Assembly: GCA_028565635.1 (NCBI GenBank)
Contig: JAOXYB010032175.1
Coordinates: forward strand, 1-30,275
Direction: 5' to 3'
DNA length: 30,275 nucleotides
Origin: Phoronis ovalis
Taxonomy: Eukaryota; Phoronida; Phoronidae
Shown: positions 29,315-30,275 of the stretch, piece by piece
Numbering within the stretch: position 1 is the stretch's first letter
How the letters are laid out: each line of letters opens with the position of its first letter
Made by a program: the position numbers and the translations under genes
The notes under the pieces: model-generated
What the model saw: only the letters and a program-made list of their open reading frames with translations
Databases searched by the model: none
Told to the model about the DNA's origin: nothing

Positions 29315-30275
29315 GCAGTTACTAACTGTAAAATTATGTTGCTGTAAACCGTAGACAGGGGTATGTAAGCCTGAACAAGGCAATTTCACAAATATGTATT
29401 ACAGATTTTATTAGTTATTTTAAATTCTTTTGGCCACATTATGTACAGTAAATATATATATCAATCCTTCTGATGTTAAACTGTAGAAGAGCATTAATAG
29501 CGATGAATTTTTGAGTAAATGGGTTTAAGAGTTAAAAATAGTTTCGGAAGAAACTATCATCTGTTTTTAATGAATAATACTAAAGACTAATACAAATCAT
29601 ACAGTCTATCTCGGTGGTGAAACAATGCTGACATATACGAAATTAAAAAATTAAACTCGTAACAAAGTAGGTCTTGGTAACCAGGGATCGGTGTTAGCAG
29701 GCCTTAGTGGCGGCAATAGGAGGATTCAGAAGGTTCCATCGAACCACCCAATCAAGAATATTTAAAAAAAATAGCAATATGGCGCAATTTCATAAAAGTT
29801 GAAAAATCCTGGGTCCATCATTTTGTCTGTAGTACCCAGTATATAAAACCGCAGGGTATCATAAATGATTTGGAAAAGAAGACTTATAGGACAGGCATAT
29901 GTGCCTTTTAAAAAAAGATATTTGTAATATATTGCCTATTGTCTCTACTAGATCTCTCTTTTTGCAACATAATTTTAGTTAAAGTAATATATAATAACAA
30001 ATTACATAATAAACTACATTACATCATGGTTTCGCGACAGTGATAATGGACAGCTGTGTTTTTTCGAGTGTCTAAGTATCATGTCAAGGTCACATTTTAA
30101 AATGTGATACTGTGTATAACAAAATTTTACAATATATCAAATAATTTCATTATGTAACTAAATGACGTCTTCCTACGTGTAGACATCCAACATTGTCTAT
30201 TGCGCGAGCGCACGCAGATCTACATCATTGTTCATTCACAAAATGCGCTGGGGACGTCTGCGTGTGAGACTGCAT
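29315..30275. other. AT-rich non-coding DNA
   Basis: No gene recognised. The last 100 bases are richer in G+C and contain TTGCGCGAGCGCACGCAG, but no frame or RNA could be assigned. Confidence 0.45.

Overview
The window is nuclear DNA of an invertebrate metazoan, probably aquatic. By eye it is about two-thirds A+T. It has an intron-rich gene with GT-AG and GC-AG splice sites, no operons, no bacterial-type gene packing, and several families of small non-autonomous transposons. The sequence alone does not fix the phylum.

Left third (1-9340, minus strand): one well-supported gene, MCM8, an AAA+ helicase subunit that works with MCM9 in homologous recombination, crosslink repair and meiosis. I could place 16 consecutive coding exons by reading frame, splice phase and family similarity. 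They join without a gap or stop into 654 codons, from an Arg/Gly-rich N-terminus through the OB-fold and zinc-binding region to the Walker A, Walker B, sensor 1 and arginine-finger motifs. The last exons (roughly 180-200 residues by comparison with the human protein) lie beyond position 1. Two introns use GC instead of GT at the donor, and splice phase allows no other choice. The first coding exon sits between two direct copies of a ~375-bp repeat.

Middle (9500-15300): a repeat-dense block. It holds a decayed inverted-repeat element with the recurring phrase GCGTTCACACTA, 151-bp tandem repeats, two inverted copies of a GTGCGAGCA-rich element around a 2-kb interior, a perfect 37-bp hairpin, a 199-bp MITE with 59-bp inverted ends and a near-perfect 8-bp target duplication, a GC-rich open segment I could not identify, and simple-sequence tracts.

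Right half (15300-30275): mostly AT-rich non-coding DNA with no gene that I can establish. It carries three intact 324-340 bp transposons with CCCGGGGGG ends, each flanked by an exact 8-bp target duplication. Two share one minisatellite core, and the third has the same kind of ends around a different core. A few weak coding-like patches (16384, 17677-17835, 18064-18294, 24638-25309) may be exons of an unrecognised plus-strand gene or decayed coding sequence. They are given low confidence. No rRNA, convincing tRNA or CRISPR was seen.
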